NCBI RefSeq assembly: GCF_000292245.2
Contig: NZ_ALPT02000101.1
Coordinates: 1 to 13,325 of the forward strand
DNA from: Alkalihalobacillus alcalophilus ATCC 27647 = CGMCC 1.3604
Lineage (GTDB): Bacteria > Bacillota > Bacilli > Bacillales > Bacillaceae_D
Direction of reading: 5' to 3'
Length of the DNA stretch: 13,325 bases
The position numbers and the translations under genes are program-made. Positions 12,725 through 13,325 of the stretch are shown in pieces (the stretch's first letter is position 1; each line of letters begins with the position of its first letter). The notes below the pieces were generated by a model. That model worked only from the letters and a program-made list of their open reading frames with translations. It was not told the DNA's origin and did no database searches.

Positions 12725-13251
12725 CGAAACTCATCCTCCTTCCATCTGTCTTTAACCCATTTCCTCGCTCGGTAAAGTTTCGTTTCCACCGTTTTCACTT
12801 CCACCTTCTGCTCATTGGCAATTTCTTGATAGCTTTTTTCTTCTATGTAAAAAGCAATTAATACATTGCGATAATTTTCAGGAACAGACTCCATCTTTTC
12901 AAGTACAATTCGTTTTGTTTCTTTTTTAATCAGTTGCTCTTCGATTTGATTGCTCGTTGTCGTGCCTTCCCAATCACCTAGAGCCTCTTCTTTCCGCCTC
13001 GCTCGTTTCCGTTTTTCATCGATAGCCATATTGACAGCAATTCGCGTAATCCATGTCTTAAACCCGCGAGCTTCATACTGGGGGAGAGCATAAAACACGC
13101 GGACAAAAACATCTTGAGCTAACTCTTCGGCATCTTTAACATTTTTGATTACAGGCATAATCGCACGAATCACATGAGCTCGATGCTCTTCAACAATTTG
13201 TCGAAACGCCCACTCATCGCCCTGCTGAGCCTTTTTTACTAACTCATCCAT
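12721..13251 (-). CDS. ECF-type RNA polymerase sigma factor
   Basis: A 176-aa group IV sigma factor consisting only of regions 2 and 4. Region 2 (about 10-85) includes DAEELAQDVFVRVFYAL and the -10-recognition segment FKTWITRIAVNMAIDEKRKR. An acidic linker follows. Region 4 (about 118-170) carries the helix-turn-helix YQEIANEQKVEVKTVETKLYRA that reads -35 elements. The ATG at 13251 is preceded by AAGGGGGGAG. It is the first gene of a four-gene overlapping operon with its anti-sigma factor. The sequence does not match SigW, SigM or SigX closely enough to name it. Confidence 0.92.
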   Translation of the reverse strand: MDELVKKAQQGDEWAFRQIVEEHRAHVIRAIMPVIKNVKDAEELAQDVFVRVFYALPQYEARGFKTWITRIAVNMAIDEKRKRARRKEEALGDWEGTTTSNQIEEQLIKKETKRIVLEKMESVPENYRNVLIAFYIEEKSYQEIANEQKVEVKTVETKLYRARKWVKDRWKEDEFR

Positions 13252-13290
13252 ATAGAGCCGCTCTCCCCCCTTCTCACTGTCTACCTATTA

Positions 13291-13312
13291 GACGTTTATT
13301 CTCTCAGTTTCC
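13291..13312 (-). promoter_or_regulatory. Candidate promoter elements of the sigma operon
   Basis: On the minus strand GGAAAC (13307-13312) resembles an ECF -35 (AAC motif) and CGTC (13291-13294) an ECF -10, as expected for autoregulation. The gap of 12 nt is shorter than the usual 16-17, so the pair as read may not be functional together. The window ends 13 bp further, so other promoters may lie outside. Confidence 0.25.
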
Positions 13313-13325
13313 CCTACAGTTGTGA

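Noticed and set aside
1..13325. tRNA, rRNA or T-box/riboswitch genes
   Set aside because: No cloverleaf, rRNA core or recognised riboswitch consensus was seen on either strand, although no covariance search could be run.

Overview
The window looks like chromosomal DNA of a low-GC Gram-positive bacterium of the Bacillaceae. The reasons are the strong GGAGG-type ribosome binding sites, the U-tailed intrinsic terminators, and close matches to Bacillus/Staphylococcus-type DgkB, RlmCD, CzrA, CzcD, Mph and Msr proteins. Genus cannot be fixed from the sequence alone. All homology statements come from remembered family features, not from a search.

Layout, left to right. (1) 1-1588: a large serine recombinase on the + strand, probably the edge of an integrated element extending left out of the window. 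It ends 11 bp from the stop codon of rlmCD. (2) 1570-3542, - strand: rlmCD (23S rRNA m5U methyltransferase) and a small tubby/LURP-one-like protein. (3) 3543-4053: a gene-free stretch with a degenerate 51-bp tandem repeat. (4) 4054-6867, + strand: an inducible macrolide-resistance operon. A sigma-A-type promoter leads into a 13-codon leader peptide (MYSMRLRFPTLNS), nearly identical to the erythromycin-stalling ErmD/ErmK leader. A structured leader RNA of about 380 nt with two intrinsic terminators follows, then an Msr-type ABC-F ribosome-protection gene and a macrolide 2'-phosphotransferase gene. (5) 6868-7455: a repeat-like non-coding element of a type common in Bacillaceae, a 19-bp-stem terminator and a short coding remnant. 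(6) 7456-8783, - strand: a zinc efflux unit with a CzcD-type CDF transporter and a CzrA-type ArsR repressor, whose palindromic operator lies between the genes. (7) 8919-9824, - strand: dgkB, followed upstream by a decayed small gene. (8) 10196-13251, - strand: a four-gene, overlapping ECF sigma factor operon (sigma, zinc-finger anti-sigma, TM2-repeat membrane protein, LiaF-like envelope protein).

How it fits together. In Bacillus subtilis, from memory, dgkB and rlmCD are neighbours. Here roughly 6 kb of resistance and metal-efflux genes lies between them, and a recombinase abuts rlmCD, so the locus behaves like an accessory-gene hotspot. The most interesting system is the macrolide operon. 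A stalled leader ribosome would sense the drug, the leader RNA would decide whether transcription passes two terminators, and the products would dislodge the drug from ribosomes (Msr) and inactivate it (Mph). The leader module resembles that of erm methyltransferase genes but is attached here to an ABC-F plus kinase pair.
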